A DNA stretch of 64,000 bases, from positions 27,314,626-27,378,625 of the forward strand of contig CP137686.1 of the NCBI GenBank assembly GCA_037976565.1, in the 5' to 3' direction. The notes under the pieces were generated by a model. That model was not told the DNA's origin. It was given only the letters and a program-made list of their open reading frames with translations, and ran no database searches. Of this stretch, positions 1-12,599 are shown in pieces. Source of the stretch: Mesocentrotus franciscanus. Its lineage: Eukaryota; Echinodermata; Echinoidea; Camarodonta; Strongylocentrotidae. The translations under genes were made by a program, and so were the position numbers. Positions within the stretch are counted from its first letter, which is position 1. The number at the start of each line of letters is the position of its first letter.

Positions 1-1380
1 AACAACCCGTCGGATATTGTGCAACCGCTTTAAATGACGTCACTTGTAGAGTGTCCGCAACGCACGCTTTATTTTATCGATATCAGGAGGGAACTAAGCA
101 GTCGTCTCTCGAAATCAGGAGGGGAAAAGGGGGCTTTAAAAGTAAGTTTACGAAAGTTCTTTCCATTTTAGTATTAACATCATGTACCAAAATGGTATAT
201 GATTAAAGATATATATATATAACATAACCCACGTTTAATATGTTGTAATACTAGAGTATTTTACAGGTATCAAAGTTCCCAAAAAATTGATCGTTTGGTT
301 TACACCTGCGCCTGTCAGCTGGTATGAGGTCCATCCCGTTTACGGTTAGACTTCATGAATTGTAGGAGTGGTGGTAGGGTGGTGGTAGGGTGGTTAGGTA
401 TTGCTGAGTGCCGCGGTACAAACTACAAGTTTCCAGATCTTTGTTGTACTATCGGATGACGTCAAACATTGATTGGGGATCGGAAGTGTGCTTTGCTTGG
501 TGAGTTGTCGTTCGTTTAAGTATTTGCTTTCACAGGTTATTTCTAGCATTCTTTAGAAATATTTCAGTATTTGGGGGAACTGAGAGCGCGAGAGATAAGT
601 GGAGGAATCGAGAGGCCAGCGGCTGATATAATGTCTCCCCAAAAGAGTTTGGGCGGGCAGTGGATTTTGAGCCTTGGTGCTGTGAATAAGCGTGGGCGAT
701 ACAGGAAACTTGTATTGCAATTAACAACATTAATCCTGCCTCTAACTGTGATCAAGGTCTTCAGTATTCTCTTAACTATGTTTCTATGGTCCATTAATTG
801 CTGCGTTGTTATTGAAATTTGTAACTGTAGTAACAAAACTGATTAAAGCAAAACAAAATGTTCATGAAAGACAGACTCTTGCCAAATAAAAATAACAAAA
901 AAAACAAAACAATTATCACAAGAGACCTTTTGTGTGTAGTGGCATACTAAAACATCAAATTTTATGTTTGATAAAACATAAAAATGAAGAAAAAAAACCC
1001 CAGGCCATTTCACCTTTTACAAAGACATGGTGATTTGTGGATTAAGTCAATACAATATTTGCCCTGGCCATGAAATAATCCTGCAAAGTGCAAACATGTA
1101 TTTCAAAAAACATTTAAAAATAATCACAATCGAGCTATGGGTTCTGTTTTACTGGAACCCTTTAAGTGTCTAGTCCAGAACCCTTTAAGTGTCAAGTCCT
1201 GTATATCAGTTTGAAATTAATATCTGGGATCATTATAGAGCCCGGCCTCAAAAAAAGAATGTATTAATTTATCTCTCTTGCCTGTCATTGCAGAATCATC
1301 GCTATGTTTAGTATCATTAGAAAGTGGGTTTATAATTTTGTTAAATGTCAACGAATTGTATTATGTAATAACAATAATTT
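1..1380. other. No gene recognised; AT-rich flank
   Basis: No convincing exon or element ends were seen. There is a short GGT-rich stretch (about 360-400). An open frame of about 90 codons on the plus strand from 571 has no recognisable domain and is overlapped by equally long frames on the other strand, so I treat it as chance. Confidence 0.5.
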
Positions 1381-1409
1381 ATCTGGATTTTTTACTCCGT
1401 GTTCACCAA

Positions 1410-1640
1410 AAGAAGTAAAATGTTATTGATATTGTCTCTAAAATTAAAAATGGCAAGAGTCCTGGTTTTGATGGAGTGTATATTACATTGGTTAAACATG
1501 TTATTCATATTTTGTTACCCTTTATGTGATATTATCAATTTATCTTTAACTACTGGTGTTGTCCCAGATAAACTAAAAATTGCAAAGGTTATTCCCATTT
1601 ATAAAAATGGATCAAAAGATAATTTCCTGTTCCTTTTCTT
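1410..1640 (+). pseudogene. LINE reverse transcriptase fragment
   Basis: A short piece of the N-terminal part of a non-LTR reverse transcriptase. One frame reads the K-N-G-K-S-P-G-F-D-G motif, and after a one-base shift near 1525 a second frame reads V-P-D-K-L-K-I-A-K-V-I-P-I-Y-K-N-G. Both motifs are typical of the CR1/L2/Jockey-type LINE group. The fragment stops abruptly, lacks the catalytic F/Y-A-D-D box and lies upstream of the ORF1 of the next LINE, so it belongs to a separate, dead copy. Confidence 0.75.
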
Positions 1641-1965
1641 TGATTCCTGAAAATAGATGAATGAGAGAAATATATTTGTATTGTTGCAATTGTGTATTCG
1701 GAAAAGTGTGTGAATTACACTGTCTTGTTGCCAATTCTGTGTGTGGTAATTTTTTTCACTTTTCTTTATGTGTGTGTACATGTGTGTATGCCCATATTGA
1801 CTGATTTTCATGTGAACTTACCTGTGCCGGAATCTTGATTACTTTTGCTTCTGCCGTGCAATTAATTTTTCATCAGTTTCGTTCTCATTAAACATCTCGC
1901 TAGATTAAATTTACCTCATATTTTACTAGAGTCTTTGACTTTATAGACTGAGTCTTCTATCAACA

Positions 1966-2733
1966 ATGAATACGCGGGCTAAGCCTAAAGCACAAACCCA
2001 GGCCCAGCCATCTCAACCTCTCATCAGTGCTGAACAACTTGTTGATCTGCTTCAAAACGACGAGCTTCTTACGATATTCCAAGGCATTGTCAACAAGGTG
2101 ATCGACAAGATACTGGCAGGAGTGAAGGAGCAACTTCTAGAAAGGATTGAGCAGAATGCAGGAACTATCTTGGATCTGCACTCTGCTGTCGAGCAGAAAA
2201 AGAAAGAGGTTGATCATCTTACAGCTGACCTGACAAAGCAGCAAGACACCATCGGTCGCCTAGACGGGGAACTTGAGGAGCTGAAGCAGTACTCTAGGAG
2301 AAACAACATCCGAGTCTTTGGTTCTCCGGAATGCGCAGGTGAGATCACCGATGATGTCGTGATTGACATCGCGAAAAATCAACTAGGAGTCGATCTTCGG
2401 TCTTCTGACATCGACCGCTCGCATCGTGTGGGCAAGCCAGGTGGACCGAAGGCACGTCCAATCATCGTGAAGCTTACTTCCCACAATAAAAAGAGAGAAA
2501 TCTTGAAGGAGAAAAAGAAACTTAAGAAATCAAAAATCTCAGTTCATGAGGACCTCACCCGCTATAGACACAGTGTGCTACTTGCTACCCAGAAGAGCGA
2601 TAGAGTCACAACCTGCTGGACTATGGATGGGAAGGTATTTGCGAATGTCCCATCCACTCATGGTGAGTCTGTAAGACGACTTATCCCAAACATTGATTTT
2701 CTTAACTCTCTCCCTAAACTACTTCTCCAATGA
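1966..2733 (+). CDS. LINE ORF1 protein (coiled coil plus RNA-binding domain)
   Basis: This intact 255-codon frame encodes an RNA-binding chaperone of the transposase_22 / L1-ORF1-like class. A Gln/Pro-rich N-terminus is followed by a heptad-rich coiled coil (about residues 55-110, for example E-Q-K-K-K-E-V-D-H-L and Q-D-T-I-G-R-L-D-G-E-L-E-E-L) that would trimerise the protein. Then comes the hallmark Y-S-R-R-N-N-I-R-V-F-G that opens an RRM-like fold, R-S-H-R-V-G-K, and a basic Lys-rich stretch before a small C-terminal domain. In LINEs this protein coats the element RNA. It sits about 480 bp upstream of the endonuclease. It is the only undamaged frame of this element. Start chosen: the first ATG of the frame, in context ACAATGA. 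Confidence 0.85.
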   Translation: MNTRAKPKAQTQAQPSQPLISAEQLVDLLQNDELLTIFQGIVNKVIDKILAGVKEQLLERIEQNAGTILDLHSAVEQKKKEVDHLTADLTKQQDTIGRLDGELEELKQYSRRNNIRVFGSPECAGEITDDVVIDIAKNQLGVDLRSSDIDRSHRVGKPGGPKARPIIVKLTSHNKKREILKEKKKLKKSKISVHEDLTRYRHSVLLATQKSDRVTTCWTMDGKVFANVPSTHGESVRRLIPNIDFLNSLPKLLLQ

Positions 2734-3210
2734 ATGAGTATCATTAACCTGCTCGAGTTATTTTCAAATGTAGGAACAGCAGTGATACAGGTGTACATGT
2801 AGTTCTCTTTTCTCACTTGCCTGAAATATGTTTCTATTTTACTGATTATGATAGTTTCAATGGTTCCTGACAGTAACATTTCACTCACTGTATTTTTCAT
2901 ACTGATTTATATTTTTATTGTGTACATAGTTGTATTTATTAACTTAAGCAAAATATTTTTATCTTTTTGATAAAGCCCTTTTTTAATTCCTAGGTTGTGT
3001 GTAATTTCTTGTAATATTTTTTGTAATTTTGTTGTCTTTTTTTTTTTTTCCTGAACTTTACCTGTCTAAGATACTGTGGGGTGATTTTTACAGTTGTTGT
3101 GGTGGTACATGTACATGTATCAATTTTGTGTGCCATAACCCATTCTTGCGGTTGGTACTTTTTTTAACCATTATTTATAATTATATAGTTGTAATTTACA
3201 TGTACAGTAG

Positions 3211-6167
3211 GTGGTACTTTTTCTAATGCCTTTATCTGATTTCTGCAAAGAGGATAGTACACCATACCTTCTAGAAGATCAATTCAATGAGTTTATGAAT
3301 GAAGTTGACTCTAAGACTTCATTATCATTTATACATTTTAATTGTCGTAGCCTAAGGAAGAATTATGAAAGTATATTTGATTATATAGCTTCTCTGTCAG
3401 TCACATTTGATGTTATAGGTTTAACTGAAACTTGGATAAATCAGGATGAAAATTTTTCATTATTTGTTCCTCCAAATTATTCTTATGTAAACTGTGGCAG
3501 AGTTGAAGGTCGTGGAGGAGGTGTTGGAATTCTGATACACAATAATTTAAAATATTTTCATCGTTCTGATCTTACTGTGGTAAACGAACAGTATGAGATG
3601 ATCTTTATTGAAATTCCAAGAGAGAGTGACAAAAATATTCTAATCGGAGCCATGTATAGACCGCCTAATCATTCGGTTGGAATATTCATCAATGATATCT
3701 ATACAGTTTTATCCAAACTCCAAAAGAAAATAAAGACTGTTATCTTATGGGCGATTACAATATTGATTTAATGAAAATGGATGTGTGCCTTTATGTAAAT
3801 GACTTTGCCGAACTAATGGCATCTCATTGTTTTTTCCCAATTATTTATAATCCAACTAGAATTACTAAGGACAGTGCAACTCTTATTGATAACATTTTTT
3901 CAAATACAGTACATAAAGTTTTAAAATTGGTATTTTACTGACTGATATTACAGATCATTTACCTATATTTGCCACTCTCTCTTGGAATAAACCAGTGAAT
4001 TCCGAAAGAGTATTTTATAAACGTAATATAACCGAATTTGGTTTTCAATTATTTCATAGAAAGTTCAGTACCTTGAATTTTCAAAATATGTATAATACAT
4101 CTGATGTTGATATGAAGTATAATCTATTCATGAATGCTTTTAAAGACATATATGATTCCTGTTTTACACTTAATAAGATTACAATTAGAGAAAGGAAAAG
4201 TGTTAAACCGTGGATTACTAATGAAATTAAAAACGGTGTAAAAAGAAGAATAGATTGTATAAAAAATATCTTTCCAAACCATCACTGGAGAGAGAACGTA
4301 ATTTTAAAACATTTCGGAATAAGCTGAATAAAGATATAAGATATGTGAAAAAAGAATATTATTTAAATAAGTTTCAGTCCGTGAGAGGCAATATGCAAAA
4401 GACTTGGAAGTATATTAATGAAATAATAAGGAGGAAACCTCAGGGTGTCAATCCTGAATATATTTTAAATGAAGGTGACAAAATTTATGACAATATAAGA
4501 ATTACAGAGTTGTTCAATGACTATTTTGTTTCTATTGGAGCCTCTCTAGGAAATCAATGCTCTTCTATAAATGACTTCAATTGTTTTTTACAAGGTAATT
4601 ATTCAAATTCATTTTTCTTAAAACCTATTATTGAGGGAGAAATTATCGAGATTGTTCGTAGTTTTAAAGCAAATAAAAGTGCCGGACATGATGATATTGA
4701 ACCAGAGATTGTTAAGAAAACTATACATGTTTATGCTAAGCACCTTTGTCATATATTTAATGAGTCTTTTATTTCAGGACAACTTCCAGATCAATTAAAG
4801 TTAGCAAAAGTAATACCCCTTCATAAAAATCTCTGTAAAGAAAAAATAGAAAATTATAGACCTATTTCTATCTTGCCAATCTTTTCAAAAATTTTAGAAA
4901 AATTGGTCTACAAACGTCTCATTAACTACTTGAATAAGAATAATATTTTGTATGCTAAACAATTTGGATTTCGTGAAAATCACTCAACATCCATGGCTCT
5001 AATTGAATTTTTAAATCTTGTTACACAGGCATTGGAAAATAAGCTCATTCCTGTTGGTATATTCCTTGATTTATCTAAAGCATTTGACTGTATTAACCAT
5101 TCTATACTTTTACAAAAGCTATCGTTTTATGGCATACGGGTACTCCTCTTAAATGGTTCAAAAATTACCTTTTGAATAGGAAACAGTTTGTTAAATTTAA
5201 TAGTGTTTGTTCTCAATCACAGATCCTTTCAACAGGAGTACCCCAAGGCAGTGTTCTTGGTCCTTTATTGTTTTTGTTGTTTATAAATGATCTGCACTTT
5301 GTGTCAGACCAGCTAAATTTTGTTTTATTTGCTGATGACACCAATATATTATTATCAGGGAAAAATGTGCAATATTTAAATGAGGTTTTAAACCAAGAAC
5401 TGAGTAAAGTTTGCAAATGGTTCACTGCTAATAAACTTGTTGTTAATATGAAAAAACAAATTATATGGTATTTAGGAGAAGAAAGGTCGAAGGTGATTTT
5501 AATGAATTGAAGGTAATAATTGATAATGTGTTGCTCAACAGAGTTACTTCAACTAAATTTTTAGGAATTAATATAGATGAGTCCCTTTCCTGGAAATCTC
5601 ATGTCAGTTACATATCTTCAAAAATTGCCAGTGTACTGGGAGTTATTTATAGTGTAAACAAACTGCTCCTCAAAATATATTAATGAATTTATACAATACC
5701 CTAATCTTGCCACATTTTTCATATGCCGTCTTAGCTTGGGGTGGATGTTCAATTACTTTAACAAACCGTTTGCAGGTTTTACAGAAAAGGCTGTTCGTGC
5801 AATAACAAACTCTCCATATTTTGCACATACTGCACCCTTGTATAAACGCTTGAATATTTTAAATGTGAAATCTCTATATTATATGCAACTTGCTCAATTT
5901 ATGTTTCTTTTCAAGAAGAATCAGCTGCCATGTATTTTTAATGGGATGTTCATTGTAAATGCTGAAATTCACTCTTATGAAACAAGAAGTTCAAATAAGT
6001 TTCATTTGCCCTCTGTTAAAACAACTTTTCTCCAAAGGAACATTTATTTTAGTGGACCATCACTTTGGAATCTACTTCCAAGTGATATTGTTAGTTGCTC
6101 ATCACTTTATTCTTTTAAGTCAAAGTTGAAACAACATTTGATTTCGTATCCAACTCTTAAGATTTAG
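3211..6167 (+). pseudogene. LINE ORF2: endonuclease plus reverse transcriptase, frameshifted
   Basis: The APE-type endonuclease runs from about 3300 (F-I-H-F-N-C-R-S-L, then L-T-E-T-W with the catalytic Glu, R-G-G-G-V-G-I, M-Y-R-P-P) and, after a shift near 3750, continues with G-D-Y-N-I-D. The reverse transcriptase follows: N-K-S-A-G-H-D-D-I, N-Y-R-P-I-S-I-L-P, L-D-L-S-K-A-F-D, and after a shift near 5170 G-V-P-Q-G-S-V-L-G-P and the catalytic F-A-D-D. The thumb and C-terminal parts lie at 5465-6167. Breaks near 3750, 3940, 4260-4320, 5170, 5470-5510 and 5690-5730 mean no single protein can be made. In live LINEs this enzyme nicks target DNA and primes reverse transcription there. Confidence 0.88.
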
Positions 6168-6753
6168 TTTGTATGGTGTTTCTCACTATTTTACTTTACA
6201 TATCATTCATTCCCTCTATATGTTGTATTTATTGGTACCACCACCCCACTACTACTCACCCTCACATAGTTTTGCCTGTAATATATATTTTTTTGTCTGT
6301 GTTTATTGTTTAGTTAAAAAATTATGTATTTGAATATTGTAATTTTAAGCAGGATGATCCCCGACAAACCTCTGTGGTTTTTGATCACCCCCTCTGCAGG
6401 TTCAATTTTTGTTCTAATGCTCTTATATTTGATTGTAACTTATATTGTCTTTTTATGAATCTGTGGAAATAAATGAAATTGAATTGAATTGAATTGACCT
6501 TCATTTAATCTTATTTGAAGTAATGTATAAATACATAATTTTACAATTATATATGTTTCCATGTATCTTTCAAAATGATTATTTTCCATATTTATAATAC
6601 TACATGTAGTTGTAATGCCTATGTAAATATTAATGTACCATGGGAATGAAGTTTTCTAATAGAAACAGATACAAATACAAAATAGAATGATACATTGATC
6701 TATGTATATCAAAATATTTTGTCTGTTTGGAGTCACAAGGACTCAACTCTAAT

Positions 6754-6857
6754 TTAATGTGTATAAGTTAATGTGTATAAGTTAATGTGTATAAGTTAAT
6801 GTGTATAAGTTAATGTGTATAAGTTAATGTATATAAGTTAATGTGTATAAGTTAATG
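6754..6857. repeat. 14-bp minisatellite
   Basis: About seven tandem copies of TTAATGTGTATAAG. The array is flanked by inverted arms (TTTGGAGTCACAAGG at about 6727 and its counterpart CCTTGTGGTTCCAAA at about 6859), so it may be the expanded core of a small MITE. Confidence 0.85.
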
Positions 6858-7244
6858 CCCTTGTGGTTCCAAACAGTTAATTCTAGACTGTTCATGGATT
6901 TTGAATTCTGGATTGCAAGTTTATGTCACATGACAATACTTGACTGTAGTCTTTAATATCCAATTATCCTGTTAATACCATTAGTGGTTATCATTCTTCT
7001 TCAGTAGCTTTTTTAGCCCCTGCCAAGAAAAGCAAGCATTTCCTGTTAACCGGCCGCAGAGTTTGACAACCATATAATATATTCCCTTTCATATTTACAG
7101 GGGGAAAAAATACAGTCTCTCTCTGTAAGAAAACAAAAATCATTATAAAAAAGAGAACAATTCTTGTGATCTGTTCAAGTTTTTGTTTTGGACCTTTCTC
7201 ACATTGTCCCCCTCTAACCTATTACCCCCTCCCAAACCACCCCC

Positions 7245-7480
7245 CCCCCCCTCTCACTCTCTCTCTTCCTTTTTCTCTCCCACTTCTGTAGCCTATCTTT
7301 TGATCTCTCTCCCCTTTCTCTTTTTCTTTCATACTAGCTCCCCCTCCCTCTCATTCTTCTCTCGCTTTCATTTTCTCCTCTCTCTCTCTCTCTCTCTCTT
7401 TCTCCATCCCGCTCTCTCTCTCTCTCTCTCTTTCTTTCTATTTGTCTGGACTCCTACTCTTCCTTTGATCTTTCTCTAAT
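7245..7480. repeat. CT-rich low-complexity tract
   Basis: Long pyrimidine-rich run with several (CT)n blocks. The open frame across it is made only of Ser/Leu/Phe/Pro codons from the repeat and is not a gene. Confidence 0.9.
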
Positions 7481-7805
7481 CAATGATCTGAATAATGCTG
7501 GCCTGCTATACACATGATATTTGAAATACATGTACTGCACCTCAAAACAATTTATGTCATATTTTTATTCAGATACCTTATCTCATTTTAGTGATTACGT
7601 GCCATGAAGTTTGTGGTTCAATGGGTTTTTTTCTTCCATACATGTATAAGTAGTCATTGTATTTAGGATTCTAAGAAATGTTATTGAATACCAAAGGTCA
7701 AAAGTCATTGTCTCATGAGAGATTCCTGCTCATGTGATTTCATTTGGGTATTATTAAATTGTTCAGGAAGATACACCAATGTTCCCTTCACACTACAACA
7801 TTTAT

Positions 7806-7922
7806 CAGTTTGGAGCCAGAAGGGTGTTAACTCATATACTATGACACAGAGTATGCATCCTCCTGGCTCTTAATTTGTGTAAGAGGGTATGGATGGATTA
7901 ATGCCCTTCTGCACTGGAGGGA
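7806..7922. mobile_element. Small MITE with GTTTGGAGCC-type arms
   Basis: The left arm GTTTGGAGCCAGAAGGG is mirrored by CCCTTCTGCACTGGA on the right. The same arm motif occurs near 6727-6875, 33395 and 58735, so it is a dispersed family in this window. Confidence 0.5.
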
Positions 7923-8478
7923 GGTTGTTTGATTGTTTGTTTTGTTGTTGTTTGTTGTTAGCATGTGTGTTTTTAAAGGCAGTTTATTGCTAGTACAGAT
8001 GTGTGAAGCATACTTTTACTACCCTTAAATCATTTTATTTGCTTTGACATCTTTCACAGGCAGTCTAACTGCACTAAACTGCAGCATATATGAACAAGGC
8101 TTAATATTCCATGAAATATGCGACTTTTAAAGTCCTATAAATTTCAAGATGTGAATGGATGATCTGAGTGTAATAATTAACTTGCAGGAAAGCTTGCCGT
8201 AAAACATAATTGCAGTGACAAAGCAGGATATCCTGATTTTCATATGCTCACATCCTACTAAACTCTTAGTTCTCAATTGTTACATTTTGAACTATCTGTA
8301 AGGGAATTTTAAGCTTTTATTCAAGGATATGAACGGTTTTCTTTAAAGGAATCGGAAGCAATTTTTTAGGGAAAGCCTTTGCGAGTTGTTTGCATCCTGT
8401 TTGCCGATATATGAACATGTATTATCTACCATTAAATGAGCAATGAGCAATGAGAGGAAACATTTATAGCAAATGTGA

Positions 8479-8502
8479 TTTTTTTTTTTTTTTTTTTTTT
8501 TT
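8479..8502. repeat. Poly-T tract
   Basis: Uninterrupted run of about 24 T. No retroelement body was recognised beside it. Confidence 0.85.
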
Positions 8503-8804
8503 AAATCATGAAGGCATTTTAACTATGATGTGTGAACAAGGTGACTGTCACTCACGTTTAAAACTTTAAAGGGAAATCCACCCTTGAGGCTTGTTCAGAT
8601 GTGATGCGGTAAACTGCTGCGTTTGTTTGTTTATTTCTTATACATGAATGGCAACTGCACAGCAAAGGTCTAGTGGGTATTCAATGAGCTCTGTGTTCTA
8701 AGATGCAGAAATATGAAGCATACATGTTACACTGTATTTCACTTTACACCATCATGAAATATATCTGCCTTGGTTTTGCCATGTCTTGTCTGACCAAGGC
8801 CTTA

Positions 8805-9304
8805 AAGGTATTACAAAGTTTTGGTATGGGGTCATGAATTTGGTTCAAATGAACATATTGGAAGCATATGCGATTTTACAATATTCAATGATCGTTGTCG
8901 CGGTTGAAATCGAGTCTAAAGTGATGAAATTGTAAATAATAAACTCTTTATGTTGTATAGCGCCCTCTCAAGACTGATATGACTTTAGCTTTAAAACAAT
9001 GTTTCTTGATTACAATCGACCGATTTGCTATTCCCGTTTGGAAATTATATATCAGAACTGCATATTCTGAGATTTTCATGGTCGCAGCTACCATGGAATG
9101 GCCTTAGGCGCTATTTGAAATATTTGAAATTTACCGGGAGCACCGGTAAACTTTGATTATTCAATTTGCTCGAAAGCAGAAGTGTTCCAGGGGCTAATTT
9201 TTTTAGTGCTTATAATACATCCACAGGGCCATCCAAATATATCAACAATTTAAAGAATTACTATCCATCCAATTTCAAAATTTCCCAAAACTTTGCATTA
9301 CCTT
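8805..9304. mobile_element. 500-bp MITE, TA target site (copy 1)
   Basis: Terminal inverted repeats start AAGGTA and continue with CAAAGTTTTGG; the right end is the reverse complement (CCAAAACTTTGCATTACCTT). TA lies on both sides, as for Tc1/mariner-type insertion. A second copy, clearly similar throughout, is at 60760-61225. No coding frame. Confidence 0.8.
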
Positions 9305-9756
9305 TAATGTACTGTTAATGTAAAGTTGCTCTGATGGAGAGCAGAAAAATCAGAAAAGGAGAGTAGGCCCAATGAAAGTTTGAATAAAAGTTTGAACAAA
9401 TTAGACAAAAAATAACAAAGTTATGATGTTTGTAAGCTGCAGACGCTGTTCATGTTGGAAGTTCACATTGAAGTAATGAAAGCAAAATAGCAGTGTTGCC
9501 AATTTGTAGCCTTGAGCTTGTGATAGTCGGAGAGTTAATTACCTAACCAGGGTTGCTGATTTTGGAACGGTATGCCAGCTAAAGGATGTACTCAAGTACC
9601 TCTCCATATCACATGGCTTCCAACTTTCCATTTGACTTCCATTGTTCGAGTTTGTCCTCAATAATGAAAGAGCAATGCATTTTATAAAACAAAAGCTCTG
9701 TCTGTCCAAATTACATCTGCATGACCTTTTCTTTCTTTTCTTTTCATATTTTACAT

Positions 9757-10140
9757 CACGAATTTGATTTGATTGGATTTATTGGTTTCTGCATCTTTTT
9801 TTTTTCATCATACATTTTCATGAACAAATATGGTTTGATACAATATTTCATATGTATATATACAGAATATAAACGAAATTAAACAAATAATTTAAATTGG
9901 ATTGATACAATATTCCATATGTATATAATTTTATACAGAAAATATACAAGGTTAAACAAAGATATTTAATGCATAATTAACATACATTAAATGCAGGAGG
10001 GCTACAGCATAAGCAAAGGAGCTTGACGTGCCCGCAGCCCTCAACTTAGATACAACAATACAAATAAAAAAGCAGAAGAGTGACTTGCACAGAAGAAAAG
10101 GAAAGGATAGAGAAGGAGCGTTGGTTTTCATTTGATACAA
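9757..10140 (-). mobile_element. LINE 3' end fragment
   Basis: Read on the minus strand, an AT-rich UTR with a Cys/Ala-poor open stretch ends in AATAAATCCAATCAAATCAAA, an AATAAA plus short tandem tail like those of the other LINEs here. No reverse transcriptase motif remains. This is a 5'-truncated insertion; the upstream limit is uncertain. Confidence 0.5.
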
Positions 10141-10639
10141 TAAAACTAATACATCTGCTAATTGAATGCAGGTTCATTCATGGATGAATGAACGATGCTA
10201 GGTCATGAATTGAAGTTGTAATATCAAAATAAGAGATTCAAATTCTAAAGAGAATACAGTCAAAAGAAGAAAAGAGTTACTGCCCTAATTCACTTCCAAA
10301 TACAATTAAAAGCATAATATCTAAATCAAGAACGCCGACTTTGTACATTGTATAAGGATATACATGTACATCCTACAATCTAATCACTGTACATTGCACT
10401 TAAAGGCCGTGTAGCTTGGCAAATACTGGCTAACGCCATCTACGTCTCCTTTTGGACAACTGCACGTAAACGAATGGACTTGATTAGGGACTTTTAGATT
10501 TACACGACGAGAGCGTGCAAAACAAAAACACACAGGACAGCAGTTGCACTTGAAGGAATAGTTGAGTTTCGAAGGCATTTGCGGTCTTACCCAAGAACTC
10601 AACTATATCCCTTTAAATTTGTTCATCAAATTATTTATG

Positions 10640-10880
10640 TTTACCTGTTTGAACACATATCCTAGGATGGTTGGGAGTGGAATCTGAGATTCGGCATACC
10701 TTTTTATGAAGTACCAGGATATGACGGGGAGGGGGTTGGGTTTAGAGCAAGATATATCTTTTAAATCATCAATGCATTTGATTTGTTTGAACATATATCC
10801 TATGGTGGGATTGGGCGTTGTCTGAAAGGATTTGGTAGTCCTTAAAAGTACCAGGATATAGGGATAGGGGAATTTAGAGA
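10640..10880. repeat. Tandem duplication of about 142 bp
   Basis: Two diverged copies, each opening TTTGAACA(C/T)ATATCCTA and closing AGTACCAGGATAT, at about 10647 and 10789. Non-coding. Confidence 0.65.
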
Positions 10881-10889
10881 CACACATAT

Positions 10890-11635
10890 AATAGTATTAC
10901 CAGTAATAATTGTGTGCTCATTTTTATTATCAGTGTAGCCATTGGAAGTTCCTTTGTAAGCTTATAGCTGTGTGTAGGATATTTGTGTTTTGCATTACCG
11001 GTATCCAATACAAACCATTATTAATGCAGAAAGATTATAGCAGTAGAGCCGAATCACATTTTACATTTACTGTAAATAGTTCCTGAGCGGTTATCAGTAG
11101 CAATTTGGGTATTATCGTTTATGTTGGTTTTAGCAAACAGACGATATCACATGCACACACTGGTCTGTCCACTTGGGTGAGTTTATGTACACAAATTTCT
11201 ATTGTCATCTTTTTAAAGAGAATTGATTTCATGTGGTCAGATGAACTGCATGTGTGCTATATTTTAGAAGTTAGAAAGGCTTTTGATCATAATATTTCAC
11301 AAGGGAATTTTCTTGCTCGCATTGGTATTTGGTATTGTTGTGGTTAATATTAGAGCTTTTGTAAAGTTACGGCCTATTTTTCTGGAATTAAGTTTTATCA
11401 TCTTCTCTCTAAATGTGCATGGAGTGAAAATCCATTGTTTAAGAAGTCATATATTTGGGATCACTTTGTTGTAGAGTGGAAATGTATGCTAAAAATATGA
11501 AATCTTCTCTCAAAAGATGAATTTAGACCACTACTTTGGAGTGTATATTCAACTCCAGAATGGAGTGATTGCATTCATCTACATTAAGGGAGCAACTTGT
11601 TGACAGTACATAGCCTATAGCATGCACTTTAACGA
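10890..11635. other. No feature recognised
   Basis: AT-rich sequence with short chance frames only. No domain, splice-phase-consistent exon or terminal repeat was found. Confidence 0.5.
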
Positions 11636-11639
11636 GCTT

Positions 11640-12235
11640 GTATGTTGGTTTGGGAATTATGGATTCCTAGAAACGATTGATGAGTAATAAATATGATCAT
11701 GTGGTTTGTGCATTTTGAACTTGGGATAGAGGTCATCGGATTTCCTCTAAAAGGCAACAGCTAATGAAGCTATTCAAAGCTGTACCAGCCAAGTCTACTG
11801 TTTTAGCTGTCCCATGACTTTTAAGTCTCTCAAGGCCTTCTAACCCCTTGAGCATTTCAAGTTACGTGCTCCGACATCGCCCCAACTTTAGCGGAGCTAT
11901 ATATATGTTTTTTACCCATTTATACTTGGATTTGAGTTTAGGAATTATGGATTCCTAGAAACGATTGATGAGCAATAAAAATGATCACGTGGTTTGTGAA
12001 TTTTGAACTTGGGATAAAGTTCATCGGATTTCCTCTGAAAGGCAACAGCTAATGAAGCTATATATTCAAAGCTGTAAACCAGCCAAGGCTACTGTTTTAG
12101 CTGTCCCTTGACTTTAAAGTCTCTCAAGGCCAGGGTCTACCCCCTTGAGCTTTTCAAGTGACTCCGACATCGCCCAACTCTAGGAGATCTAGCTATATAT
12201 GTTTTTTTTACCCATTTATACTTGGATTTTAGTTG
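11640..12235. repeat. Direct tandem duplication of about 295 bp upstream of gene 1
   Basis: Two copies (about 11645-11938 and 11939-12235) share GGAATTATGGATTCCTAGAA, AGGCAACAGCTAATGAAGCT and ACCCATTTATACTTGGATTT. Differences are small indels and point changes. It lies within the 1 kb upstream of the gene 1 signal-peptide exon and may overlap its 5' region. Confidence 0.85.
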
Positions 12236-12599
12236 AGCAAGATGATACCTAGCAGACAGATTTACTCCAATACGAATTACAGTCATTCAACTTATAAGTC
12301 TCAAATCTTCTCTTTTTCCCGATTAACTTTAAGGTACCTTCTTCTTTTTATTTCATTTTTATTTGCTTTTGTTTTAAAGCACGTAACCTGAGACATCATG
12401 TATAGATATCTGAGACCTCCTACCGGTAAATGACAATGAACATAAAGGTACACTATTGGACCTGTTCTGTAACCCGCAAGGGGTCAAATCTTTAAAGTGT
12501 GAAGTCTAGTTCCTGTTACTTTTATCAACCTACATTAAACCAAGTTCTTTTCTTGTTTTTGTTGTAGAGAATCTGCCCTGAGACGTACAGCATGTTTGC

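Larger units (their letters stand above)
1660..6497 (+). mobile_element. Nearly full-length non-LTR retrotransposon (LINE), decayed
   Basis: Order 5' to 3': an untranslated leader, an intact ORF1 (1966-2733), a second ORF with endonuclease and reverse transcriptase in several frames (3211-6167), and a 3' UTR ending in a short (ATTGA)n tail at about 6478-6497 after an AATAAA. The 3' UTR has a hairpin-like stretch around 6356-6405. At least five frame breaks or stops in ORF2 make the copy inactive. Domain order fits the CR1/L2/Daphne/Jockey group; I cannot fix the clade. The 5' end is uncertain (roughly 1650-1900). Confidence 0.85.

Noticed and set aside
7183..7479. Open frame rich in Ser, Leu, Phe and Pro
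   Set aside because: It is the translation of a CT-rich low-complexity tract; no start context or domain.
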